Assembly (NCBI GenBank): GCA_050084985.1
Contig: JBITNC010000001.1
Coordinates: forward strand, 161,076,001 to 161,140,000
Origin: Nageia nagi
Lineage: Eukaryota; Pinophyta
Length of the DNA: 64,000 bases
Reading direction: 5' to 3'
The notes below the pieces were generated by a model that saw nothing but the letters and a program-made list of their open reading frames with translations, was not told where the DNA came from and searched no databases. The translations under genes and the position numbers were made by a program. Within the stretch, counting starts at the first letter, position 1. Every line of letters begins with the position of its first letter. Positions 10,901 through 22,472 of this stretch are shown piece after piece.

Positions 10901-12120
10901 GTTCACTTTCAAATCTTCACACTTCATTTATTTTAGTGCTTATAGAAATAAAAATGTATACCAAACAAAAAACACAAAATTATGTACCCAAACTTTTACC
11001 CTAGTTTGACTAATGTGGTCTACATCCAGCACATCTTGATCCATTAACATAGAGTCCATTTTATAATATCACTTGTATGATCCTTCTTACTTCACTCTTT
11101 TATTTATTGAAGCCAACATAGATGATCACTGTAGGCTCTCCATTGAATCCTTTTTTTGAAGATGACTCTCTTTTCAATGAAATTCCTTGAGCATAGTTCC
11201 ATGTCTCTTATCTTGGGATGATATCTTTAGAACTACTCTTTGTCTTTTTCTTTGCATCATGGCAATTATGTCATCTAGTTATTTTTCCATGGGAATGATC
11301 TTATCCATGCTTTATTTTTTTTATTTTGAACACATTTACAAACATAGTGTGATTCCCACACACACTTGGAGTTTTTCACACACAACCACTAATACATTCT
11401 TTCCTTGGAAAGAATCCCACTAAAGGGGATTTAACCCTTTTTTTCACTCTCCATACCCTTTTATAATTTTAAAGGTTACAAATTTGGAGTTTATGTGGTT
11501 ATAACAAAATTATTCTCTCCATATATTTTCTCTCCATTGCCAATTTTTCAATTCTCATGGTTCTCCTTCATTTTAGCCCATATTAGTTTTGACCAAAAAT
11601 AATAATCCCAAATTACAATCCCTTCAACAAACCTTTTTCCTTTTAGAATTATCGTAGCAACTCTCCTCCTTATTTTTAGGGATTTTTTTATTTTGTTTGA
11701 TCATAATTTAACTTTGATATATAATTTATTGTGATTTTGTCATTAATAGTAAATTTTATTTATTATTAATGATTCAATTTTAATCACCATCAATTTTTTT
11801 TTTTTTAAATATTAAGAGGCTTTTATTTTAGAACCACCATGTGGCACCATTTGCACCCATAAAATATACACTAGACTTATAGTAGCCATTAATTAAATAA
11901 TAAATACAATTTTAATCACCATAAAATATACAATAGACTTATAGTGAACCCATTCTATTATTGAATTCAAAAGTGAAAGTTTTTACCTCAACCTTGTATG
12001 CTTCCAAACTGTGAATCCAATCCATGAGATTAGGTTCTCTTGAATCCAAAGTAGGCATAACACTGAACTTCACAAACAAAGCACCCATTCTATTTTTCGA
12101 ATAAGCTCCATTCTCTTAAC
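10901..12120. other. Unassigned AT-rich stretch in copia region
   Basis: It lies between the end of copia reverse transcriptase and the 3' untranslated part of the LTR element. RNase H would be expected here but is not seen. A short direct repeat is present: a block of about 30 bp at 11858-11889 recurs at 11919-11949 (word cataaaatatacactagacttatagt with one change). No named gene. Confidence 0.35.
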
Positions 12121-12535
12121 TATGAGTATTGGCTTGGCATATTTATGATGACTTATAGTGCACCATTGATTAGTTTATGGATGGCATTACTTGATTCATT
12201 TATCCTTGTATATATGAATATGTACATGATGCATGTAAATGATCTTATTTTTTGAGCATTTTGTAGCTTGCAGGTTTCTTATTGAGATTGCATGTTACTT
12301 CAAGTGCACAGGCTCATGGAGGCTTATCATGTCAACTTTTAATTGGATGAATACGTTATGTACATTAAAACTAGTTTTGGTTAATGATTATATTGTAAAC
12401 CATTTGTTAAAGTAGTGAGTCTCAAACTAACATCTTGCTTACTTCACAAAGATGTAAAAGTTCTCATCTTTGATTATATATGTATGAAGGAGAACTCTCT
12501 TACTCTCTCTATCCCAATATTGCATTAAGGGAGAG
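12121..12535 (+). other. 3' untranslated part and polypurine tract of copia element
   Basis: Similar to 36540-36924, the 3' internal part of the element at 34264-37397: both contain gcttg(c/g)aggtttctt, ttttggttaatgatt and the block gagaactctct. Both end in a purine tract (gcattaagggagag here, 12522-12535) just before an LTR starting TGTT. Confidence 0.75.
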
Positions 12536-13044
12536 TGTTGGAATGTATAATGTATTATTGTAAAGTTTTGTAAGGTTCTTATTGTAAATTTACCAATACA
12601 TAAAGGTATATCTAGATACCTTAAGTATTTAAGTGAATATGATAATGTAACTTGTCCTACAATCCTCATAAGCATGCCCCTTGGGTAAAAGGATGAAGCA
12701 TGTCATATCTTTGTACAATGGTTAAAAGGGTGATCCAAGGAAGAATTTTGACCTATAAATAGAAGGCTCTCTCCTTGTGATCACTCATTAAAATTTGAAG
12801 CAAAGTTATGCTCTAGGATTAGTGTTAGAAGAGGAAGAAAGAGATCTTGTAAGAGAGTTATCTTTGTGAATGAAAAAGATATTAATTAGTGGATGTACTC
12901 TCTTGTACAAGAGAAACCAATTTATATTTGTATCAAATTTGTGAGATTGGCTATTGTGTTTATGCTTTGAAAATTGATGTTTGAGAGGGCTTTCATATAA
13001 TCTTAGGCATATAGGAATTGGGTCTTCAATCTTAATTCCTCTCA
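12536..13044 (+). repeat. 3' LTR of copia element
   Basis: Starts TGTTGGAATG after a purine tract and ends ...CCTCTCA, about 509 bp. It has a TATA box (TATAAATA, 12754-12761). Related to the LTRs at 34264 and 36925 (shared words such as atctagatacctt and gtggatgtac). The sequence right after it (13045 on) is the interior of a chromovirus LTR, so the copia element probably inserted into that LTR; its left counterpart is not visible. Confidence 0.75.
12754..12761 (+). promoter_or_regulatory. TATA box in copia LTR
   Basis: TATAAATA in the orientation of the element, about 220 bp into the LTR. Confidence 0.55.
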
Positions 13045-14362
13045 TAAAAATACTAAGATAATTATTAATTGTAAATACAATGTTAGTCACCTAATTTGGG
13101 ACATTGCATATGAGAAGCCTTGATGAATGTAAATTGGTATTTAATAGGTATTAGTTATATGTTAGCTCCTCTTTTAGCTATTCAAGCTAAAGAAATATGA
13201 TTCTAATGGATTGCCACTTACTACAAGGCATTGTAAGACTCCCACACTTGGATGTTGGGAACATGAGGATAATTGGACCTTTAGATAAGCAATTGGACAT
13301 GCCAAGACACCCATGTCTCCTTTGGAGGTTCTTAACATGATTGCATGGATCTCAAGGTGTATGAAAGTCCCCCTCTACCCAATGTTGGCATTCTAGGCCC
13401 TTGGATGTGATTACACCCATCCCAAGGCACCTCATCTTAGGCGTTGGACATGGATCAGCTTTGGACACTATTAGATGAGATTACATTCATTCTAACACAA
13501 GATTAATAATGAAGCTAACTCACACTATAAAAGGAGGATTCCTGTAAGATAATATAATTATGATTTATTCTTCTTGATCACCACTTCAACAGAGTGAGGT
13601 ACCCATTGCAGGATGTAGAATAGGATTTACATGGGTGCACACTTTGAGGGTTAGCAAATATTAGGGTAATTGTAAGCTAACTATTCAAGGGGTGTTGGCA
13701 TTACCCTTTGATTAGTAGAATAGTACTAGTGGGACTCTGTGTCTCCACCACAACTATGAAGGAGGAAACCCTAATGCAAGCCTTACCACTCTTAAGGATA
13801 TAAAGCCTTGGAGCATTAGTCTTCATTGGATAGTATTTGTAATTGAGATCGCTTCCATTATTCAAATACAATTACATTTGCTATTATATTATTATTTGCT
13901 TTTCATTTTGTAGTAATTATCTCTTCATTGGATGTTGGATATTGAGTGCATAATTGAGTTATTTACATGAGATTTGGCTTTCATAATTATTACATCAGGT
14001 ATTTTACTTGTTATTGCTTGAGATATTAACTATATTACTATATGTTGGGGTCTTTTAAGATGATTATGCCTTTAGAAGTGAGACATTGGCATACTTGCAT
14101 GAGATATTGAATATTTTCTTGGTTCATGGAGTATTTGACTTAGGGTTTATGTGAGGGGATCTAACATTGGTAGGAAGTCTTGGGCTATTTTGACCATTAC
14201 TATTGAGATCTAACATATTAGGAGTGAGATGTCCCTCTCCTAGGGAGATATTTGGTGATTTTGGTCATTTATTTATGCTTGGAATAATTTATTGCATTTA
14301 CTTAGAGTTTTTATGGTAATTAATTATACAACTTTGAGTGAGTCCTAGTTCAACTCATTATT
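13045..14362 (+). repeat. Left LTR of chromovirus, 5' truncated
   Basis: Matches 17698-19025 along its length, beginning with aaaatactaagataatta. It contains TATAAAAG at 13526-13533. Its expected first part (corresponding to 17468-17697) is missing because the copia LTR ends at 13044. Confidence 0.85.
13526..13533 (+). promoter_or_regulatory. TATA box in chromovirus LTR
   Basis: TATAAAAG followed by GAGG. The right LTR has a decayed counterpart (tataaaataagg, 18178-18189). Confidence 0.5.
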
Positions 14363-14363
14363 G

Positions 14364-14382
14364 TAGTATCAGAGCCAAGATC
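14364..14382 (+). promoter_or_regulatory. Primer binding site, initiator tRNA-Met type
   Basis: TAGTATCAGAGCCAAGATC, one base after the LTR end. It differs from the usual TGGTATCAGAGC by TGG to TAG. This fixes the plus orientation. Confidence 0.75.
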
Positions 14383-16554
14383 TTACCATCTTATCGAGTT
14401 AGATATTAAGGAAGATTTACAATGGTATTAGAGATCTATAAAAAAGTTATAGTTGTTGAGAAGAGAAGATCTCTTTCATCTTGTTGGAGAGAAATTGTAG
14501 AGTTTGGATCTTGCCATTTCTGCTAGGTGAAGGTATAGAGAAGGATTTACAATGGTATTTCGATGGTAATTAGAAAATTCTAAGGAGATTGAGAAGCATC
14601 AAAATGGAATTGAAGGTTCCAAGCATCTAGATATAAAATATGAGATACTGAAGGAAGATATTGAGGAAGTTTTGCTAATTTTAGGGAGTTTCAAGGCCTC
14701 AAGCTAGTTCATTACACCTCTAAAACACATTTTGGGCACTAAATCTTATTCATTATTCCTTTGGAGGAAAATGTTGGGAATTTTGACATCCAATTTGTAG
14801 TTTTTAAGGATCTAAAGGTATATGTTAGAGATTTTCCCTTAAAATTTTACTCTCTAAGGAGTGAGGATGAGATGTAGGGCCTTGGTACCTAGTTTGAGCA
14901 CTTCATCATAAGAGCTTGCAATTGGATTAGGATTGTTCCACCTCAAAGGCACTACTTTTCATGTTTGAGTAAATTTTGAATTTGAATTTAATTTTAATAA
15001 TTTAAATTTTAAGGGAAATTTGAACTTTGCAATCATGGAGGGATAAGGTTTATAGGAATTTAAAATTATTTTATAGGGATTTAATTTAATTTGATAAGCA
15101 AATTAAATTAGGAGATATAAGTGTTTTAAGAATTTGAATTTCGGAGGGAGAAGTAAGATGCAAATGTGAAAAGCAAATTTCAAATATTTTAAGATACTAT
15201 AAAGAGGGACATTAGAGTAGGAGAGCGAGCATAACATTTGGAGGAGCACATCTCGCTATCTTAGGTAGAGGAGAAGTTTACTCCATCAAGGAGAGTATTA
15301 TCCAACTTTAATAGAGGTTCATTGGGCTTCTATGAGGCTTATTTACATAATTCTTCCTTCCAAAAGGATTCGTACACTCTTGGGAGGCCTATTTTAGATA
15401 TTACACATAATCTCTCCCATAATATCTACTAATTGAGGAAGAATGGGATAGAAAGATCAAACAAAAATTAGACAAGGTCCTTGAATTGTTTAATCACATG
15501 TTGACTAATATGGATAAAGAATAGCCAATAGAAAAAGCACTAATAGATGCAAAAAAAAAGGAATTGGAAAAGCTACTCAAAGAGTATGAAAAAGGATTAA
15601 AGAACTACAAGAGAGTGGTTGATTTCAAAATATTCCTAGATATTACTAGAAATAAAGACCTAAGGAAATCTATTCCATGGAATCACAAGATAAAATATAT
15701 CAAAGAAAAGGATCAAGATTACCTCAACAAAACCTCCCATGAACCCAAGATCACTAAAGCAGAGAGCATCCCATCACCATAGATCATCATAACCTCCCAT
15801 ACAAAGGTAATCATCAATAAGGAACCAAAAAGGAGGTGACAATTCCTGTGAATTAGGGGGATGTCGATCTTATGGAATGGAGGAATATCCTAATGGTAAA
15901 TAGTAAATAAGAAAAGAAGGGCTAGTACAGTTGAATGAAGCATTAAAACTACTCAAAATGATTAATAATTATGAGGTAACCCTCTCTTACTTATATTTGC
16001 AAATAGTCTTAGGAGCATTTTGAAGTATTAGAGATATATACTTGCACATGGAAAATGATCGTATGTACTTGGGAGAAGTAATCAAGAAAATGGATAAGGA
16101 TACAAAGAACTTCACCTAAGAATCCAATGATTCAAAAGAATAGGTTGTTTAGACTAAGCCATTCAAGGAACATGAGGGAACAATTATGGTCACATAGATA
16201 ATAACATTAAAACCCATTGAAGAAATGCTACCCACCCACATCACCTCTATTCCATTAATAATCATAGAATAACCAAAGAATGAGCTAATACTAAGGATTG
16301 GGGTAAGAGATTAGAATGCAATCAAATGGATCAAGATACAAAAGGGAAAACACCACCAGGTAAGAAGCCATGATAAGGAATGTTAAGCTCCATCAAAATA
16401 TGGAAGTGACCAACCCTCAACCCCAAGTTTAGAAAACCAAACCTAGGATAACATAGAAGCAAACCTTTCAAGGATGGAACCATCAACCTTCCAAGCATCA
16501 ACATAATAGGAAGATAACTCATAAGACCATTCAACACCTTCTTCCAAGGAAAGA
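14383..16554 (+). pseudogene. Unassigned decayed internal part of chromovirus
   Basis: Contains a lysine- and glutamate-rich open piece at 15564-15782 (72 codons, start KLLKEYEKGLKNYKR) within a longer decayed frame from about 15430. A second decayed frame at about 16020-16560 leads into the integrase C-terminus. At 14960-15360 there is an AT-rich block followed by tactataaagagggac (15198-15213), which resembles an LTR promoter. I cannot identify a gag zinc knuckle or protease. The section may be a diverged gag or captured sequence. Confidence 0.4.
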
Positions 16555-16771
16555 GAGTTCAAGATAGGGGAACTTGCATACATCAACATGCAACCATACA
16601 TGTTATATCCAAATAGAAGGAGGAGAGTAGAAAAGCATAAAATACATCACTACGGGTGATTCAATATTGTAAGATAAATAGGAGGAGATTACTATAAAAT
16701 TAAAATACCTCATAGTTCTAGACTTCATCCCATACTCCATGACTCTTTCTTAAGAAATTCCCTCAATTTGG
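16555..16771 (+). pseudogene. Integrase C-terminal domain of chromovirus
   Basis: The frame reads GELAYINMQPYMLYPNRRR, then IGGDYYKIKIPHSSRLHPIL followed by HDSF. This is the pattern of the DNA-binding C-terminal domain in plant chromoviruses, normally followed by a chromodomain. It is broken by stops and at least one lost base before 16752. The SINE at 16772 separates it from the chromodomain. Confidence 0.75.
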
Positions 16772-17066
16772 TCCCCAAGAGAACATCGTGGTGGCAAAGC
16801 GATTCAAATAGGTATGAGGATGTCATAAATTTGAATCCCCTTAATGGATCCTAGTGGTGCTATGTGGCTATAGTTTGGATGGATTTTGACTGTATTATGA
16901 GTAGTTTGTAGGGTTTGGATAAAAAACCTCTTGTTAAAAGTCTCTCTTGGGTAAAGAACTAATGATTTACCCTAATTGTGTGATTTGTGGGTAGGATCAT
17001 GACTCCGAGAGGATTAGTAGCTCCAGTTGACACCTCCAATTTTTTTAAAAAATTCCCTTAATATGG
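16752..17066. repeat. About 20-bp target-site duplication around SINE
   Basis: aagaaattccctcaatttgg (16752-16771) recurs as aaaaaattcccttaatatgg (17047-17066), 17 of 20 bases identical. Long, variable-length duplications of this kind are typical of LINE-mobilised insertions. Confidence 0.8.
16772..17046 (+). mobile_element. tRNA-derived SINE
   Basis: A 275-bp insertion in the chromovirus. It has a tRNA-like head with a polymerase III A box TGGCAAAGCGA (16792-16802) and B box AATTTGAATCC (16828-16838), about 36 bp apart start to start, and a body without a reading frame. It ends in a T run (17041-17046) and is flanked by a 20-bp duplication. These are the classic SINE features. The B box differs from GGTTCGAATCC mainly by G-to-A and C-to-T changes. 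Confidence 0.78.
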
Positions 17067-17467
17067 AGGTTTGACCCTAATTGAATTACCTCCCATCGAC
17101 AACAAAGGTAACTTAGTATGGGTACTTGAGAATGTCCTAGATGCGCAAAATAAATAATTAAGGAATCAAATTATTGATGAAGTGTGAGTTAAGTGGAAAG
17201 GACTACCATCTAAAGAATCTACATGGGAGCATACTAAAATTTTCATTCAATGAAAAGATATTGAGATAACACCAAAATAAGCATTAACAAACATATTTGA
17301 GAGCTTCAAGAAACAAAGGATGAAAGCATATGAACTAGAGCTCAATGATTTGGAAATAGTCCAAACATTCAACCATGAGGAAGGGAGCAAAGAGGATCAT
17401 GAGAAGTCTATTACAGATGGAGATGTTTTGAATTACTTTGGGACAAGAAATTTGGGAAGGGTAAAAT
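17067..17467 (+). pseudogene. Chromodomain and polypurine tract of chromovirus
   Basis: The frame reads ELPPIDNKGN, a stretch ending in a TAA near 17155, and VKWKGLPSKESTWEHTKI (about 17190-17245). This is the aromatic-rich core of a retroelement chromodomain (pattern VKWKGLP..ATWE). An acidic tail follows. The purine tract gacaagaaatttgggaaggg (17442-17461) ends just before the right LTR. Confidence 0.82.
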
Positions 17468-19025
17468 TGTAATATATATTCCCTTTTTTATGGCATTTCT
17501 CCCACTTGGCCACTAGAAAGTGGGAACAATTAATTTAGGTTTAGTTTATTTAGTTTTGGTATTTTAATGGTAGTTTAGACTTTTATTTGTAAGTTTTACT
17601 TGGATGATTAATTTATTACTCCAATTATGGGATGTTGGATCTTTTTAGTACAATTAGGTGTGATTTAATAATTTAATAAACCAATAATGATGTAATAAAA
17701 AATACTAAGATAATTATTAATTGTAAATGCAATATTAGTCACCTAATTTAGGATATTACATATGAGAAGCCTTGATGAATGTAAATTGACATTTAATAGG
17801 TCTTAGTTATAGTATAGCTCCCCTCTTAGCTATTTGAGGTATATCAATATGATTTGAATGGATTGACACTTACTACAAGGCATTGGAATACTCCCACACT
17901 TGGACATTTGGCATATAATAAGAATTGGATGATTAGATGAGCAATTGGAATACCAAGATACCCACATATCCCTTGGAGGATCTTAGCATGATTGCATGGA
18001 TATAGAGGCACATGGAAGTACCCCACTACCTAATGTTGATATTTTAAGCCCTTATATGGGATTACACACATCCCAAGACATCTCATCTTAGGCATTGGAT
18101 ATGGATCACCTTTGGACACTATTGGATGAGATTACATTGATCCTAATATAAGATTAATAATGAAGTTGCCTCAAACTATAAAATAAGGATTCTTGGAAGA
18201 TAATATTATTATGATATGATTATAATTTCTTATTCTTGGAGTTGGATGTTGCTATTCCTTGATCACCACTTTGGTAGAGTGAGGTAAGTATTATGGGGTG
18301 TAAAATAAGATGTATATGAGCATACACTTTGAGGGTTAGGGAACCTTATGGTTGTAATCTAGCTATTTAAGGGGTGTTGGTATTACCATTGGATTACTAG
18401 AATACTAGTAGTGGGACTCCGAGTCTCCACCACAACTACAAAGGAGGAATCTCGGGTGCAAGCCTTGCCACTACTGAGGATGTGAAGCCTTGGAGCATCA
18501 GTCTTTGTAATTTAGATCTATACACTTCCATCATTTGAATATATTTACATTTGACTATTATATTACTATTTTCTTATCATTTCATAGTAATTCTCTCATT
18601 CCTTGGATGTTGGATATTAAGTGCATAATTGAGCTATTTACATGAGATATGGCTTCCATAATTGTTAGTTGGGTATGTTACATGTTATTGCTTGAGATCT
18701 TACCTATATTACTAGACATTGGGGTAGTTTAAGGTGATTATGCCTTTGGGATATTATTGCATGAGATATTGAATATTTACTTTGTTCATGGAGTATTTGA
18801 CATAGGGTTTATGTGAGGGGATCTAGCATTGGCATAAAGTCATTAGGCTATTTTCAGCATTATTATTGAGATATAACACATTGGAAGTGAGATGTCCCTA
18901 TCCTAGGGATATGTTTGGTGAAGTTAGTCATCAATTTATGCTTGGAATAATTTTATGCATTTACTTAGATTTTTTATGGTAATGAATTGTACAACTTCGG
19001 ATGAGCCCTAGTTTGGCTCATTACA
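17468..19025 (+). repeat. Right LTR of chromovirus
   Basis: Starts TGTAATATATATTCCC after the purine tract and ends ...GGCTCATTACA. Length about 1558 bp. Matches the left LTR from 17698 onward. Confidence 0.8.
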
Positions 19026-19249
19026 TACAATATAATATAAAATTATTTAATCACTTCTTAATCTCATTCAAGATGAGGATAATGAAAATATTATGCAAAA
19101 ATATTAATGGAAGAGTTGAAGTTGATTATATTTATCATGTAAAGGGAGAAAATACTTAGACTTGATGACTTTTTGATTAAATTCTATCAAGAATTTTGAA
19201 ACCTAATTCAGTTAAATTTATTATTAATGGGTGACAAGACTTGAAACTT

Positions 19250-20500
19250 AAGGACCATCCTTAAAACCATTAACAACACTTTTATATCCTTAATTATAAA
19301 GTTCCAAAAAGCTACTACCCTCTCCTCTTACCATACCATAGCTTTGCGTAGTGTTCTTTATAAAATAGTTACAAAGATCATGGTTTAAATATTGAAAGTC
19401 CCCTTTCTAAAATAATATCACTAGATTAAGGATATTTTGTAGTAGATAGATAGATCCTCGATAAGATTTCTCTAATGCATGAATCTATTCATTCTATGAT
19501 AATGGAGAATGCTTAAATCTTGTTCATCTAATGAAACCTATCTAAGGCATATGATATAATGATTGGGATTTTTAATTTCAAGTGTGTTGGAGATTTATTT
19601 TTTCATATGGTTAGGTTGAATGGGTGAAGTACTGTACCTCTACAATATCATTATTGATATTAATTAATGGTTCTTCCACTCTACTTTCTTATCCCAACAT
19701 GGAATTCAACAATGTGGACTCTTGTTGCCTTGTTTATTCATCATACTATCAAAATGTTTAGGATAATTATTTTTAAGAGATAAGAAATTGGGGCATATAT
19801 TAGGTTCTATTATAATGAAATTGACTTTAGCTCTAACACACCTATAATATATTAATGACACTATTTTTTTATAAAACTTTAAAAAGGTAAGTTATCAAAA
19901 TTAAGAAGAATCTCAACACATTTTAGTTGGCAATGGAACAAATGATTAATGAAAATAAATCCAAAATAATATTTATTAGTTGCACATAGAAGTGAAAAAA
20001 AATCACTCTCAAAGTTCAAAAACTTCTTTAGGATAGTCATCCACTTCCCCTATACTATTGGACAAAATTATTTAAAAATAAGGTTGCAAACTTTTGGTGG
20101 AAAAGTGAAGAACCAATTGTATCAATGCACCAAAAAAAGTGGTTCTCATCAAGGGGAAGACTTATATTGGTTAAGGAAATGCTATATAACTCATCCATAC
20201 TTATATCAATTATATTATTAGTCTTCCTAAATTAATACTTCATGATTTGGTTTATTATGATGATATTTTTGTGTGGAATGGGCATAATATGGATAATGAA
20301 TGGGATTTAAAGAGTTGGGACAACATTTATCTTCCCAAAGGAAATATGGTTTAGGCTTATAGAAAACAGTTATTAATAACTATTCTTTGGATATTAAACA
20401 TTATTAGTGTTATTTAACTAATCTTCTTAGCTTTAGGCATGCATTATAAGTTGCAACTATTTAGGAGAAATATTGATATAATATTTATTTAGAGCCTTTC
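19250..20500 (+). pseudogene. LINE reverse transcriptase remnant
   Basis: Decayed plus-strand frame with L1-type words in the right order: RPISLCSVLYKIVTKIM (near 19345), a weak SKAYD-like DWDF block (near 19545-19570), ILINGSSTLLSYPNMEF (about 19655-19705), YINDTIFF at about 19850-19875 (place of the usual F/Y-ADD motif, with the first Asp lost), and a later region ending near 20420. Frameshifts and stops are dense. No poly(A) tail or target duplication is visible. Confidence 0.6.
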
Positions 20501-21660
20501 CTCCTTGATGGAGTTCACCCATTTTGTATAAGACCTTTTTTTAAACTAATTATAATATAAAAAAATACTAAAAATTATTTAGTATATTAGTATGGTTCAA
20601 TATTAGATTTTTTTTATTTGTACTTTTTTAGAAAAACCATTATCACAACACAAGAGATAATGCATATTGGATTGAAGATCTTAGATTGACCTTAATACAT
20701 TCAAGCTTCATCTCCATTGAAGCCAAATTCCCTCTATAAATTTTTATATTTGATATTAATGTTAAATCTATCTTGCATAACAATTTGTATTGCTTTAAAA
20801 AATTATTTGGGTAATGCCATCAAAATTAAATTATTGTTGATATTCTTTGTTTTTATATAATGGATGTTGAAAGTAATGACCTTTCTAAATTGTTTGTTAT
20901 TTTTTATTATATAAGTTATTACTAACTTAAATCCAAGGTGGTTGAAAGATCATAATTAGATTATTCACTTGTACCTCTAAGTTGGCTATTTAATCAAAAA
21001 ATAAATTTCCATTTTTAAGAATATGGTTTAATTACTCTTAAAAAATATATTCATGTACTTTTAATACTTTATAATATGGTTTGAATAAATTACTATTGTT
21101 ATTCTTAGTAAAGTTCTTGATTATTATCATAGAGTCCATTTTGAGCTATGATTTTCGAATTACAATTTGGAAGACAATGTGTAGGCCTTATCATAGGGCT
21201 AATACATCAACCTCATTATTTATATTTAGACTTAGGTTGGTTATACATTACACCCCCAATTAACATCTATCATTATGGAAAATAATATCTTCCTTGTTTT
21301 ATTAAGGTTTCTCTTAACAATCCTACTAATATTTAACTTGTATTATCTTTTATCAAGAGCAATCCATTTTGAAATCAAATTTGGAGGATTATTTCTATTC
21401 ACATTACTTTAAGTATACATAATAAAATTATTCCATATATCAATGGAAAATGTTTTTACATGAGGAATGTGCTCATTTTATATGGTTTGTTTGGACCTTT
21501 GAATGTATGTTGTAATTTCTATAATCATGTAAGTAAAATTCATACTTGTGCTTTTAAAACTTCTTTGATTTCTCTCAAACTATACTAACACATATTAATT
21601 TATCATCTCTTATATTTTATATAAAGAGATTTTAAATTTTCTCTTTAAAATCCTTCCTCA
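20501..21660. other. No recognisable gene
   Basis: AT-rich sequence. The 60-codon open frame at 21081-21263 shows no known motif and is probably chance. Confidence 0.35.
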
Positions 21661-21665
21661 CTTGG
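21661..21665. repeat. Target-site duplication CTTGG, left copy
   Basis: CTTGG lies before the LTR at 21666 and after the LTR ending 32045 (32046-32050). Confidence 0.88.
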
Positions 21666-22455
21666 TGTTAGAATTGGAGACAACCTAACTTGCAAATTCG
21701 ACCTCAAAAATCAATTTCTAGTTCTCTACCTAGAAACATTGTGACCTAAAGCATTTCATTATAAATAATGTCATGTTTATCACTTGGTACTAGAAATGAT
21801 GTGGCATTTCAAAAACATTGTAGCATTTCATACTTGGCACATTTTGACTTTGAAATGCATGCTTGTTTTTAGTTCAAATGCATGTTTCATCATTATTTTC
21901 TAGTTCATAAGTTTTTTTCTGTGTTTTATCATTTTCTCCATTTTAGGCATTTATTTGGTAGGTTTATTGAGTTCATGTATTTGATAATGGAATATGAGTA
22001 TAATATTTATTAGCTTCTTTATTATACTATAGTGAGATATACAAGTATATATAATGGTTTGAACACTATAATATCATATAATGTAGAATACAATAGAATA
22101 ACATGGATTGATCAAGTGTAGAACTCCATTAGGGAGGTGTAGAGACAATAGTTCCATTGTAATAGGGTATTGATCTATCATATATGATCATATTATTTGT
22201 ATTTATTTCTAATTTATGTAAAATGATTTTATAATATATTGATATTACTTCAATTTGCTCCAAGTTGTTTCATGGTTCAATGTAGTTTTTGGTTAAACCC
22301 AAACTTAAGATTTTGGGAATAATGTTCAGATCATGTATTGTATGTAATTGCTTCTACTAGTTATGTTGATTTTGCATCAATCTTATCAAAATTATTGCAT
22401 TGGTAAATTTGAACTTGATTATATGTTTATGTAGTCAATCTATTGAGAAACTACA
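21666..22455 (+). repeat. Left LTR of the nested-host element
   Basis: Starts TGTTAGAATTGG and ends GAGAAACTACA. Contains TATATATAA at 22046-22054, matched in the right LTR by ctatataatgg. Length 790 bp. Confidence 0.88.
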
Positions 22456-22472
22456 TGTGCTATTAGGGCTTG
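22456..22472 (+). promoter_or_regulatory. Possible decayed primer binding site
   Basis: tgtgctattagggcttg follows the LTR end. It resembles TGGTATCAGAGC only loosely (TAT, AG and GC kept). It is the only hint of orientation from a priming site. Confidence 0.35.

Larger units (their letters stand above)
4680..13044 (+). mobile_element. Ty1/copia element, interrupted and decayed
   Basis: The plus-strand copia order GAG-pre-integrase, integrase, reverse transcriptase can be followed in two blocks, 4750-5339 and 9605-10900, separated by the gypsy element at 5345-9599. A 3' LTR at 12536-13044 with a purine tract in front lies downstream in the same orientation and probably belongs to the same element. 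RNase H is not recognisable and 10900-12120 is unexplained, so the link between the coding part and the LTR is an inference. No 5' LTR was found in the window. The right edge at 13044 abuts a truncated chromovirus LTR, so the copia element most likely inserted into that LTR. Confidence 0.55.
13045..19025 (+). mobile_element. Chromovirus (Ty3/gypsy) with most of pol deleted
   Basis: Plus-strand element with similar LTRs at 13045-14362 (left, truncated) and 17468-19025 (right). A primer binding site follows the left LTR and a purine tract precedes the right one. Only about 3.1 kb lies between them: an unassigned lysine-rich part, the integrase C-terminal domain and a chromodomain. Protease, reverse transcriptase, RNase H and the integrase core are absent, so it is a deletion derivative. 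A SINE sits between integrase C-terminus and chromodomain. The left LTR lacks its first 230 bp or so and abuts the copia LTR. Confidence 0.85.

Noticed and set aside
16772-16850. A functional tRNA gene
   Set aside because: The A and B boxes are tRNA-like, but no complete cloverleaf can be drawn, and the 275-bp unit with duplication and T tail fits a SINE.
13076-19030. TACAA before TGTTAG at 13081 and after 19025 as a target duplication of the chromovirus
   Set aside because: The two LTRs match for a further 35 bp upstream of 13081, and the purine tract places the right LTR start at 17468. The TACAA match is then probably chance.
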